Shown: one piece after another, positions 12,152 through 24,900 of the stretch
How positions within the stretch are numbered: position 1 is the first letter of the stretch
Layout of the letters: each line of letters starts with the position of its first letter
DNA from: Nemertoderma westbladi
Taxonomy: Eukaryota > Xenacoelomorpha > Nemertodermatida > Nemertodermatidae
Assembly: GCA_032718475.1 (NCBI GenBank)
Contig: JAUCBJ010007366.1
Span: forward strand, 1-64,000
Length of the DNA: 64,000 nt
Direction: 5' to 3'
Position numbers and translations under genes: made by a program
Notes under the pieces: generated by a model
The model's database searches: none
What the model saw: only the letters and a program-made list of their open reading frames with translations
What the model was told of the DNA's origin: nothing

Positions 12152-12401
12152 CCTGATTGAATTACCCCAAAATAGTTGTTTTTGAGCCTTTGTTTTGGAA
12201 ATTTTATTTACCCCAAAATATGGCAAAATGACGAATTACCCCAAAAAAATGACGAATTTTACCCCAAAAAAATTAAAAATTTTTTCTTCACTCTCGTTTA
12301 TTGTTTTGGTTAAAAAAAAAACTTGCCACGGTAACCTGCTCCTTTCCCTTGCCGTTAATATACATTGTTGGCTTATTTTGGGGTATTTTGGGGTGATCAG
12401 G
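12152..12401. mobile_element. Small MITE-like element with ACCCCAAAA ends
   Basis: The left end CCTGATTGAATTACCCCAAA and the right end, read on the other strand, CCTGATCACCCCAAAATACC are inverted repeats. Extra TTACCCCAAAA motifs are reiterated inside the left half. It is about 250 bp, non-coding, and lies some 400 bp upstream of the CHMP4 start codon. Confidence 0.55.
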
Positions 12402-12810
12402 TGATTTATTTGCTTCAAAATTGCATCGTCGCGTGGCGCGCATAAAATATCGTCGGCGCGCTATCCGGCGCACTTTTTGGATGGATTCAATTTCCATACA
12501 GGTACCGCAGTACAGCAGTACCGGCAGACCGGTATCAGACAACTGCAGTACTGCCTAGTGCATACAGGCATAGCTGCCTAGTTCTGCTACTGCACTGCAG
12601 TACCGGTACTGCCAAACAGGACTGCAATATATCCAATTGCTGAATTGTCAGATTGCAGATTGGGCAGTTGGGCAGTTGGGTTTGATTTCAGGTTCAGCAT
12701 CAGCAGTGCAGTGCTCACGTTCCACGTTCAGACAGTCAGACGTATCTGCGTATCGTTACCCTGTCAGCCTGTTACCGTTTACCGTATTCGTGAAATTTAG
12801 GCCTACAGAG
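12402..12810 (+). promoter_or_regulatory. CHMP4 upstream region / 5' UTR (not resolved)
   Basis: A locally CpG-rich patch at 12425-12475 (GCGCGCATAAAATATCG) follows the MITE. Then come short CAGTACCGGTACTG-type repeats and a mixed sequence leading into the CHMP4 ATG. The position fits a core promoter plus 5' UTR. I see no convincing TATA or initiator and cannot place the transcription start. Confidence 0.3.
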
Positions 12811-12982
12811 ATGAGTTTCTTATTTGGAAAAAAGAAGAAGGTAGAATCAGCTTCTCCCCAAGAAGCGATTACAAAACTCAGAGAAACTGAAGAGATGTTG
12901 AATAAAAAACAAGAGTTTCTCGAAAAGAAGATTGGTCAGGAATTACAAATAGCAAAAATTCAAGGAACAAAAAATAAACGAG
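12811..12982 (+). CDS. CHMP4: CHMP4 exon 1
   Basis: Encodes residues 1-57 plus one base of codon 58. It has the lysine-rich N-terminus and helix 1 (TKLRETEEMLNKKQEFLEKK), which bind membrane and start the helical hairpin, and ends at KNKR. The donor is G|GTTATT at 12983, a weak match to consensus, but required to keep the frame into exon 2. Confidence 0.93.
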
Positions 12983-15900
12983 GTTATTTATTACAGTATT
13001 AATAAAAAAAATGTTATTAATAGGCCTAAATAACAAAGTGTGTGAGTGTCTGCGTGTAGCTGTGTAGCATTAATTTAACTACTGAACTACCGGTCTGCCG
13101 GTACCGGTCTGCCGGTCCGGTAGCATACGGGCAGCATAGGTATATGTTAGCGTAGTATTTCTGTATTTGACTGTTTGATTAGGCCTACAGGATTACTTTA
13201 GTTCAGTACCGTTAGTCTGGTAGTTCAGTAGTTAGAAATATAATGTAGGCCCCTACAGCCCTATAATAATAGGGTTATTGAGCAGTTGAGGGCTAGGCTG
13301 CTAGGGCCGACAGGGCTCATTTAAGCCGTAACCCTTAAATTGTAATATAACCTTCTGACCTAGCAGGTGCAGCCTTGGTTTGATATTCTCGTTTTTAGAA
13401 GAACTGAAGAATCAAGAATGCAGAGCAGAATGCCAAAATAAAAGTACTGTATTATGTAGGCCAAGGCCATAGGCCTAATGAATTTTTTATCTACATTTAG
13501 TTACCGTATCTTGATGAATAAATTTATGATTCCAATTAGGCCTAGCCGGTAAATTTAATTTTTATAAGTACTACAGTACTATGATGCCAAGTGCCAAGGA
13601 CAGAAGGATGTGAACGTGAACGTGAACCTAATTTATTAGGCCTATTTTATTTAGTAATGTATTTTATTTAGCTAGGGGCCTACCGTTATTTAATAATCAG
13701 ATAAAAATAGTAATATTTTTATTGTTTATTGTTGTATTTACATTTAGGGGGCTTAAGTGGTTTAGGGCCTAATTTCTTTCTGTGCAAATTATCTTACTGT
13801 CTTAAGTAGTTATTAATTAGTTTCTTGAAGCGACCTTGTGTCTTTACTAAGCCTGTCGTACTGGTTCAGAGAGAGTATGTGTGTATGTAAGCATTCATCA
13901 TTCATTCTGTCGGTCATTGCATGTAGTGTAGTGTACAGGTGTAGGTACTGTACAGTACACTATAGGTTGCCCACAAACCTAGACGATGGCGATACATTGA
14001 GGTGGACTAAAGCTTTAAAACACTACAGAAATGTCTAGCTGACAGGCAGACGGATGCAGCAATGCAGTTAATGGAACATAAAAGTTTTGTCAGTATGATT
14101 TATACATAGAGCTGTACACTGCACAGTACCCCTTCGCCAGCCCTTACACTGCTTACAGCACTGGTAGATGGACTGGAAGCACTGGTAGGGGTTTTTATTT
14201 TGTAATCCGTAGTTACCGGTAAGCGCAGCTTACCGGTAGTAACTTTATTTAATTTAATTTTATTAGCTGCGCTTCAGGCGTTGAAAAGAAAGAAGCGATT
14301 AGAGAAGCAATTACAGCAGATAGATGGAACTTTGACTACCATAGAATTCCAACGCGAAGCCTTGGAGAATGCGCAAACCAATACTGAGGTTCTTAAGAAC
14401 ATGGGTTACGCTGCTAAGGCGATGAAGGCTGCGCACCAGCATCTGTAAGTTACAAAGCGTCTTGTGGGGGGGGGGGGGGGGGGGTGGGTTCACATATGAA
14501 TCGAGTGGCAGAAAAATTAGGTTTAAGTTAACGCCATGAACTTGACTGCCTCCTAGGATAATTGCTAAAATTGTATTATAAATGGTTTGCTATGGTTGCT
14601 TGTGGGGCCATGACTCAGTGGCAAGACAAAGGGGATAAGTCATCGCGACGTGCTGTCACAGCTGCTGTGAATCCACTACTTCTCCTCTGCACCTTCGACC
14701 ACGGACATAGGAGAGCGATTCAAGAACGACTTGGCGTCAAGGTTGGTTGACCTAATATCAATCAACGCCTGAGTCTGCACATTGAATGCTCCCCTTATCC
14801 CCAAAGCGCAGCGCAGTCCGGATCCATCGCCGTCCTCTAGTTGCTCCCTCACAACTGGTTCCCGTGGCATTTCGGGGTCTAAATGTCAGACTTGCCAGAT
14901 TGCCGCCCGATGGTATCACGTAGTTGGTTTAAAGTTTGTTTCGTTCCATCTTGTTTTTTCATTACCCGTAATTAATATTCTACAATTGAGTGAACAATCA
15001 TTAGAATTATATCGATTTACTTTGTAGAACCAAATCTTTTTAATTAGCGGGAAAGTAGACCCTTTATTCATACAATTATCTCAATTATCTCAATCTTAAT
15101 GGCATCTTTCCGGAAGGCATTTCGTCTTGCAAAATTTATATTATATACCTTTGAATGTTGATAATATCTCAGGAAGTTTTTGGTGAAATTGAAAACGGTT
15201 TTCAGATTCGGAATCTACAGTTGAAGGTGATTCTAATGATATAATATAGGGTGATTAATCGAGGGGTGGCGTTGTTTAACATTGCGTTCTTTTTCTAGTT
15301 TTAACATTTTATGCCCAGGCCCTTTTGAATATCCATCCAAATACATGATTTATTTGAACCTCACCAATAGGTGCAAGAAGGACAAAACTTCAAATAAATT
15401 GTATTGCAGTTCTGTAGAGTGTTAGAATAGAAGTCAAAGTCATACATATGTGAAAATATTATATTTACTATAAATTTTTAGTTTTTCAGTTTTCATCTTA
15501 GAATATTTTGTTATAGCGATGTTGATAACGTCGACGAATTAATGGACGACATTCAGGAGCAACAACAGATCGCGGATGAGATATCGAACGCAATCAGCCA
15601 ACCCGTTGGTTTCGGTCAGGATTACGACGAGGTGAGTTTCAACCTTGGGAGAGTGTGTGTGATACCACTATCAAACCTTAGATCTAAACTTGTAGGAAAG
15701 GCAGTGGCTACAGAACCAGATATCTGAATCTACATAATTTATGCGAACACTTGCAAAGTTCTTACCGCAAACACATTGGGACTGAAACAGCACTGTTGAA
15801 GGAATATAACGTCATACTTATTGGGGTAGATAATGGACAGGCGGCCCTGCTTATGATTCTAGAACATGAAGTCGGTGTAACTGATGTAGCGCTCAAGTGG

Positions 15901-18900
15901 TTTCGTTCATACCTTTGCGGATCGCACTCAAAAAGTTAAAGTTGTTACCGCTAATGTTTACTCGAAGAACAGGTCCCTGAGATTCGGTCTGCCACAGGCT
16001 TCACATTTAGGACCTTGTCTCCAACTCAGTGGATTTAAAATCGGCAGTTACAATTTCTGAAAAATGTTTAGTTGATATTCAATAGTGGATGAAAAATTAT
16101 CTATTGAAGATGAATAGCTATAAAACAGAAATACTCGAATACGTCGAAGTTCGGGCCAACATTGGGTGGTACAGAAACCCGCATCGGTGATGATATCATA
16201 ACCAGCAGCCCTTGTGCTAGGAACATCGGGGGGATCATGGATACACATATATCGTTTGATAAACAGATTATAAATGTTGTTAAGGAGTCATTTTTTAACC
16301 TGGGCAACCTAGCTAAAATTATGAGATTTCTCAGTTGAACCGATCTGGAGACCCTGGTTCATAGCACAGTTCTGTGTAGGATCGACAACCACAACTCTCT
16401 ATTTTATGGCCTGCCGTACAACATCTTGAAAAAGCTACAGTATGTGCAAAATGCTTCAGCACGACTAATTTCTGGTCTGCGGAAACGAGACCACATAACG
16501 CCAGCTTTAAAGCAGCTTCACTCACTGCCTACCTGTAGGACGCATTGAATTTTAAATGGCATTGAGATAACGTACAAATGCTTAAATGGAACTGGTCCTC
16601 AATATCTAGCGGATCTAATTTCGTATTATAGACCAGAACGAACACACGTTCCAGCAACCAGCAATTGCTAAACCAGCCGCTTTATAATTTAGTGAATTAT
16701 GGTAAACGTAGCTGCTCCGTCAATATGGAATAAATTGCCCGTGAATAAAAGCATTGCAGATACAGCCAAGATATTCAAAATCGATTAAAAACTCATTTAT
16801 TCCAAGAAGAGTACTTACAATTAGAAGAAAAATATATATATCTGGTACATCTTGAGTATATATACTTGCACTTAGTACAATAGGTTTATTTGCGCCTAGA
16901 ACACTCTCCCCTCCTCTCCTCTCTAACTCTTTTAATCCGTTACTTGCCTCTCCTCTCTAACTCTGTTAATCCGTTACTTGCCTCTCCTCTGTAACTCTGT
17001 TAATCCGTTACTTGCCTCTCCTCTCTAACTCTGTTAATCCGTTACTTGCCTCGCCTCTGTAACTCCTGTTAATCCGTTACTTGCCTCTCCTCTGTAACTC
17101 TGTTAATCCGTTACTTGCCTCTCCTCTGTAACTCTGTTAATCCGTTACTTGCCTCTCCTCTGTAACTCTGTTAATCCGTTACTTGCCTCTCCTCTGTAAC
17201 TCTGTTAATCCGTTACTTGCCTCTCCTCTGTAACTCTGTTAATCCGTTACTTGCCTCTCCTCTGTAACTCTGTTAATCCGTTACTTGCCTCTCCTCTCTA
17301 ACTCTGTTAATCCGTTACTTGCCTCTCCTCTGTAACTCTGTTAATCCGTTACTTGCCTCTCCTCTGTAACTCTGTTAATCCGTTACTTGCCTCTCCTTAA
17401 CTCTGTTAATCCGTTACTTGCCTCTCCTCTGTAACTCTGTTAATCCGTTTCTTGCCTCTCCTCTCTAACTCTGTTAATCCGTTACTTGCCTCTCCTCTGT
17501 AACTCTGTTAATCCGTTACTTGCCTCTCCTCTGTAACTCTGTTAATCCGTTTCTTGCCTCTCCTCTCTAACTCTGTTAATCCGTTACTTGCCTCTCCTCT
17601 GTAACTCTGTTAATCCGTTACTTGCCTCTCCTCTGTAACTCTGTTAATCCGTTACTTGCCTCTCCTCTGTAACTCTGTTAATCCGTTACTTGCCTCTCCT
17701 CTGTAACTCTGTTAATCCGTTACTTGCCTCTCCTCTGTAACTCTGTTAATCCGTTACTTGCCTCTCCTCTCTAACTCTGTTAATCCGTTACTTGCCTCTC
17801 CTCTCTAACTCTGTTAATCCGTTACTTGCCTCTCCTCTGTAACTCTGTTAATCCGTTTCTTGCCTCTCCTCTCTAACTCTGTTAATCCGTTACTTGCCTC
17901 TCCTCTGTAACTCTGTTAATCCGTTACTTGCCTCTCCTCTGTAACTCTGTTAATCCGTTACTTGCCTCTCCTCTCTAACTCTGTTAATCCGTTTCTTTCC
18001 TCTCCTCTCTAACTCTGTTAATCCGTTACTTGCCTCTCCTCTCTAACTCTGTTAATCCGTTACTTGCCTCTCCTCTGTAACTCTGTTAATCCGTTTCTTG
18101 CCTCTCCTCTCTAACTCTGTTAATCCGTTACTTGCCTCTCCTCTGTAACTCTGTTAATCCGTTACTTGCCTCTCCTCTGTAACTCTGTTAATCCGTTTCT
18201 TGCCTCTCCTCTCTAACTCTGTTAATCCGTTACTTGCCTCCCCTCTGTAACTCTGTTAATCCGTTGCTTGCCTCTCCTCTGTAACTCTGTTAATCCGTTA
18301 CTTGCCTCTCCTCTCTAACTCTGTTAATCCGTTACTTGCCTCTCCTCTGTAACTCTGTTAATCCGTTTCTTGCCTCTCCTCTCTAACTCTGTTAATACGT
18401 TACTTGCCTCTCCTCTGTAACTCTGTTAATCCGTTACTTGCCTCTCCTCTGTAACTCTGTTAATCCGTTACTTGCCTCTCCTCTCTAACTCTGTTAATCC
18501 GTTACTTGCCTCCCCTCTGTAACTCTGTTAATCCGTTACTTGCCTCTCCTCTCTAACTCTGTTAATCCGTTTCTTTCCTCTCCTCTCTAACTCTGTTAAT
18601 CCGTTACTTGCCTCTCCTCTCTAACTCTGTTAATCCGTTACTTGCCTCTCCTCTGTAACTCTGTTAATCCGTTTCTTGCCTCTCCTCTCTAACTCTGTTA
18701 ATCCGTTACTTGCCTCTCCTCTGTAACTCTGTTAATCCGTTACTTGCCTCTCCTCTGTAACTCTGTTAATCCGTTTCTTGCCTCTCCTCTCTAACTCTGT
18801 TAATCCGTTACTTGCCTCCCCTCTGTAACTCTGTTAATCCGTTGCTTGCCTCTCCTCTCTAACTCTGTTAATCCGTTACTTGCCTCTCCTCTCTAACTCT

Positions 18901-21900
18901 GTTAATCCGTTACTTGCCTCTCCTCTGTAACTCTGTTAATCCGTTTCTTGCCTCTCCTCTCTAACTCTGTTAATCCGTTACTTGCCTCTCCTCTGTAACT
19001 CTGTTAATCCGTTACTTGCCTCTCCTCTGTAACTCTGTTAATCCGTTACTTGCCTCTCCTCTCTAACTCTGTTAATCCGTTACTTGCCTCCCCTCTGTAA
19101 CTCTGTTAATCCGTTACTTGCCTCTCCTCTCTAACTCTGTTAATCCGTTACTTGCCTCTCCTCTCTAACTCTGTTAATCCGTTACTTGCCTCTCCTCTGT
19201 AACTCTGTTAATCCGTTTCTTGCCTCTCCTCTCTAACTCTGTTAATCCGTTACTTGCCTCTCCTCTGTAACTCTGTTAATCCGTTACTTGCCTCTCCTCT
19301 GTAACTCTGTTAATCCGTTACTTGCCTCTCCTCTCTAACTCTGTTAATCCGTTACTTGCCTCTCCTCTGTAACTCTGTTAATCCGTTACTTGCCTCTCCT
19401 CTGTAACTCTGTTAATCCGTTACTTGCCTCTCCTCTGTAACTCTGTTAATCCGTTACTTGCCTCTCCTCTGTAACTCTGTTAATCCGTTTCTTGCCTCTC
19501 CTCTCTAACTCTGTTAATCCGTTACTTGCCTCTCCTCTCTAACTCTGTTAATCCGTTACTTGCCTCTCCTCTCTAACTCTGTTAATCCGTTACTTGCCTC
19601 TCCTCTGTAACTCTGTTAATCCGTTACTTGCCTCTCCTCTCTAACTCTGTTAATCCGTTACTTGCCTCTCCTCTGTAACTCTGTTAATCCGTTTCTTGCC
19701 TCTCCTCTGTAACTCTGTTAATCCGTTTCTTGCCTCTCCTCTGTAACTCTGTTAATCCGTTACTTGCCTCTCCTCTCTAACTCTGTTAATCCGTTACTTG
19801 CCTCTCCTCTCTAACTCTGTTAATCCGTTACTTGCCTCTCCTCTGTAACTCTGTTAATCCGTTTCTTGCCTCTCCTCTGTAACTCTGTTAATCCGTTACT
19901 TGCCTCTCCTCTGTAACTCTGTTAATCCGTTACTTGCCTCTCCTCTCTAACTCTGTTAATCCGTTACTTGCCTCTCCTCTCTAACTCTGTTAATCCGTTA
20001 CTTGCCTCTCCTCTGTAACTCTGTTAATCCGTTACTTGCCTCTCCTCTCTAACTCTGTTAATCCGTTACTTGCCTCTCCTCTGTAACTCTGTTAATCCGT
20101 TACTTGCCTCTCCTCTCTAACTCTGTTAATCCGTTACTTGCCTCTCCTCTCTAACTCTGTTAATCCGTTACTTGCCTCTCCTCTCTAACTCTGTTAATCC
20201 GTTACTTGCCTCTCCTCTGTAACTCTGTTAATCCGTTACTTGCCTCTCCTCTCTAACTCTGTTAATCCGTTACTTGCCTCTCCTCTCTAACTCTGTTAAT
20301 CCGTTACTTGCCTCTCCTCTGTAACTCTGTTAATCCGTTACTTGCCTCTCCTCTCTAACTCTGTTAATCCGTTACTTGCCTCTCCTCTGTAACTCTGTTA
20401 ATCCGTTACTTGCCTCTCCTCTGTAACTCTGTTAATCCGTTACTTGCCTCTCCTCTCTAACTCTGTTAATCCGTTACTTGCCTCTCCTCTCTAACTCTGT
20501 TAATCCGTTACTTGCCTCTCCTCTGTAACTCTGTTAATCCGTTACTTGCCTCTCCTCTCTAACTCTGTTAATCCGTTACTTGCCTCTCCTCTGTAACTCT
20601 GTTAATCCGTTACTTGCCTCTCCTCTGTAACTCTGTTAATCCGTTACTTGCCTCTCCTCTCTAACTCTGTTAATCCGTTACTTGCCTCTCCTCTCTAACT
20701 CTGTTAATCCGTTACTTGCCTCTCCTCTGTAACTCTGTTAATCCGTTACTTGCCTCTCCTCTCTAACTCTGTTAATCCGTTACTTGCCTCTCCTCTCTAA
20801 CTCTGTTAATCCGTTACTTGCCTCTCCTCTGTAACTCTGTTAATCCGTTACTTGCCTCTCCTCTGTAACTCTGTTAATCCGTTACTTGCCTCTCCTCTCT
20901 AACTCTGTTAATCCGTTACTTGCCTCTCCTCTGTAACTCTGTAAATCCGTTACTTGCCTCTCCTCTGTAACTCTGTTAATCCGTTACTTGCCTCTCCTCT
21001 CTAACTCTGTTAATCCGTTACTTGCCTCTCCTCTCTAACTCTGTTAATCCGTTACTTGCCTCTCCTCTCTAACTCTGTTAATCCGTTACTTGCCTCTCCT
21101 CTCTAACTCTGTTAATCCGTTACTTGCCTCTCCTCTCTAACTCTGTTAATCCGTTACTTGCCTCTCCTCTCTAACTCTGTTAATCCGTTACTTGCCTCTC
21201 CTCTCTAACTCTGTTAATCCGTTACTTGCCTCTCCTCTGTAACTCTGTAAATCCGTTACTTGCCTCTCCTCTCTAACTCTGTTAATCCGTTACTTGCCTC
21301 TCCTCTGTAACTCTGTAAATCCGTTACTTGCCTCTCCTCTGTAACTCTGTTAATCCGTTACTTGCCTCTCCTCTCTAACTCTGTTAATCCGTTACTTGCC
21401 TCTCCTCTCTAACTCTGTTAATCCGTTACTTGCCTCTCCTCTGTAACTCTGTAAATCCGTTACTTGCCTCTCCTCTCTAACTCTGTTAATCCGTTACTTG
21501 CCTCTCCTCTGTAACTCTGTAAATCCGTTACTTGCCTCTCCTCTGTAACTCTGTTATCCGTTACTTGCCTCTCCTCTCTAACTCTGTTAATCCGTTACTT
21601 GCCTCTCCTCTCTAACTCTGTTAATCCGTTACTTGCCTCTCCTCTGTAACTCTGTAAATCCGTTACTTGCCTCTCCTCTCTAACTCTGTTAATCCGTTAC
21701 TTGCCTCTCCTCTGTAACTCTGTTAATCCGTTACTTGCCTCTCCTCTCTAACTCTGTTAATCCGTTACTTGCCTCTCCTCTGTAACTCTGTAAATCCGTT
21801 ACTTGCCTCTCCTCTGTAACTCTGTTATCCGTTACTTGCCTCTCCTCTCTAACTCTGTTAATCCGTTACTTGCCTCTCCTCTCTAACTCTGTTAATCCGT

Positions 21901-24900
21901 TACTTGCCTCTCCTCTGTAACTCTGTAAATCCGTTACTTGCCTCTCCTCTCTAACTCTGTTAATCCGTTACTTGCCTCTCCTCTGTAACTCTGTTAATCC
22001 GTTACTTGCCTCTCCTCTCTAACTCTGTTAATCCGTTACTTGCCTCTCCTCTCTAACTCTGTTAATCCGTTACTTGCCTCTCCTCTCTAACTCTGTTAAT
22101 CCGTTACTTGCCTCTCCTCTCTAACTCTGTTAATCCGTTACTTGCCTCTCCTCTGTAACTCTGATGATCCGTTATTCACCTCTCCTCTGTAACTCTGATG
22201 ATCCGTTATTCACCTCTCCTCTGTAACTCTGTAAATCCGTTACTTGCCTCTCCTCTGTAACTCTGTTAATCCGTTACTTGCCTCTCCTCTGTAACTATAT
22301 GTATAATAAATTAACTGAATTTGATTGTTACATTTAGGACGATCTTATGGCGGAGCTGGAAGAATTAGAACAGGAGGAATTGGACGAAAAGTTAATAGGG
22401 GTGCCTTCAGCGGGAACAGAACTTCCATCGGTTCCTTCAGCGGAACCAAAAAAAGGTAAATTAGTTGGGCTGCTATCTCCTACACAAAGGTAAGATAGTT
22501 GGGCTGCTATCTCCTACACAAAGGTAAGTTAGTTGGGCTGCTATCTCCTACACAAAGGTAAGTTAGTTGGGCTGCTATCTCCTACACAAAGGTAAGTTAG
22601 TTGGGCTGCTATCTCCTACACAAAGGTAAGTTAGTTGGGCTGCTATCTCCTACACAAAGGTAAGTTAGTTGGGCTGCTATCTCCTACACAAAGGTAAGTT
22701 AGTTGGGCTGCTATCTCCTACACAAAGGTAAGTTAGTTGGGCTGCTATCTCCTACACAAAGGTAAGTTAGTTGAGCTGCTATCTCCTACACAAAGGTAAG
22801 TTAGTTGGGCTGCTATCTCCTACACAAAGGTAAGATAGTTGGGCTGCTATCTCCTACACAAAGGTAAGTTAGTTGGGCTGCTATCTCCTACACAAAGGTA
22901 AGTTAGTTGGGCTGCTATCTCCTACACAAAGGTAAGTTAGTTGGGCTGCTATCTCCTACACAAAGGTAAGTTAGTTGGGCTGCTATCTCCTACACAAAGG
23001 TAAGTTAGTTGGGCTTTTATCTCCTACACAAAGGTAAGTTAGTTGGGCTGCTATCTCCTACACAAAGGTAAGTTAGTTGGGTTGCTATCTCCTACACAAA
23101 GGTAAGTTAGTTGGGCTGCTATCTCCTACACAAAGGTAAGTTAGTTGGGCTGCTATCTCCTACACAAAGGTAAGTTAGTTGGGCTGCTATCTCCTACACA
23201 AAGGTAAGTTAGTTGGGTTGCTATCTCCTACACAAAGGTAAGTTAGTTGGGCTTTTATCTCCTACACAAAGGTAAGTTAGTTGGGCTGCTATCTCCAACA
23301 CAAAGGTAAGTTAGTTGGGTTGCTATCTCCTACACAAAGGTAAGTTAGTTGGGCTGCTATCTCCTACACAAAGGTAAGTTAGTTGGGCTGCTATCTCCTA
23401 CACAAAGGTAAGTTAGTTGGGCTGCTATCTCCTACACAAAGGTAAGTTAGTTGGGCTTTTATCTCCTACACAAAGGTAAGTTAGTTGGGCTGCTATCTCC
23501 TACACAAAGGTAAGTTAGTTGGGCTGCTATCTCCTACGATTTAGGGAGTTGAAGGAATCAACTCCCTCAGTTCTCTCTCTCTGGCCGGAATCAACTCCCC
23601 CAGTTCTCTCTCTCTCTCTCTGGCCGGAATCAACTCCCTCAGTTCTCTCCCTCTGGCCGGAATCAACTCCCTCAGTTGTCTCTCTGGCCGGAATCAACTC
23701 CCTCAGTTCTCTCTCTCTGGCCGGAATCAACTCCCTCAGTTCTCTCTTTCTGGCCGGAATCAACTCCCTCAGTTCTCTCTCTCTGGCCGGAATCAACTCC
23801 CTCAGTTCTCTCTCTCTGGCCGGAATCAACTCCCTCAGTTCTCTCTCTCTGGCCGGAATCAACTCCCTCAGTTCTCTCTCTCTGGCCGGAATCAACTCCC
23901 TCAGTTCTCTCTCTCTGGCCGGAATCAACTCCCTCAGTTCTCTCTCTCTGGCCGGAATCAACTCCCTCAGTTCTCTCTCTCTGGCCGGAATCAACTCCCT
24001 CAGTTCTCTATCTCTGGCCGGAATCAACTCCCTCAGTTCTCTCTCTCTGGCCGGAATCAACTCCCTCAGTTCTCTCTCTCTGGCCGGAATCAACTCCCTC
24101 AGTTCTCTCTCTCTGGCCGGAATCAACTCCCTCAGTTCTCTCTCTCTGGCCGGAATCAACTCCCTCAGTTCTCTCTCTCTGGCCGGAATCAACTCCCTCA
24201 GTTCTCTCTCTCTGGCCGGAATCAACTCCCTCAGTTCTCTCTCTCTGGCCGGAATCAACTCCCTCAGTTCTCTCTCTCTGGCCGGAATCAACTCCCTCAG
24301 TTCTCTCTCTCTGGCCGGAATCAACTCCCTCAGTTCTCTCTCTCTGGCCGGAATCAACTCCCTCAGTTCTCTCTCTCTGGCCGGAATCAACTCCCTCAGT
24401 TCTCTCTCTCTGGCCGGAATCAACTCCCTCAGTTCTCTCTCTCTCTGTCCGGAATCAACTCCCTCAGTTCTCTCTCTCTGTCCGGAATCAACTCCCTCAG
24501 TTGTCTCTCTGGCCGGAATCAACTCCCTCAGTTCTCTCTCTGGCCGGAATCAACTCCCTCAGTTCTCTCTCTCTGGCCGGAATCAACACCCTCAGTTCTC
24601 TCTCTCTGGCCGGAATCAACTCCCTCAGTTCTCTCTCTCTGGCCGGAATCAACTCCCTCAGTTCTCTCTCTCTGGCCGGAATCAACTCCCTCAGTTCTCT
24701 CTCTCTGGCCGGAATCAACTCCCTCAGTTCTCTCTCTCTGGCCGGAATCAACTCCCTCAGTTCTCTCTCTCTGGCCGGAATCAACTCCCTCAGTTCTCTC
24801 TCTCTGGCCGGAATCAACTCCCTCAGTTCTCTCTCTCTGGCCGGAATCAACTCCCTCAGTTCTCTCTCTCTGGCCGGAATCAACTCCCTCAGTTCTCTCT

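Noticed and set aside
12637-12810. N-terminal extension of CHMP4 exon 1
   Set aside because: The frame is open, but CHMP4 proteins begin at the conserved MSFLFGK; the upstream part has no similarity.
16903-22296. CRISPR-like direct repeats
   Set aside because: Units are contiguous with no variable spacers, in an animal intron.
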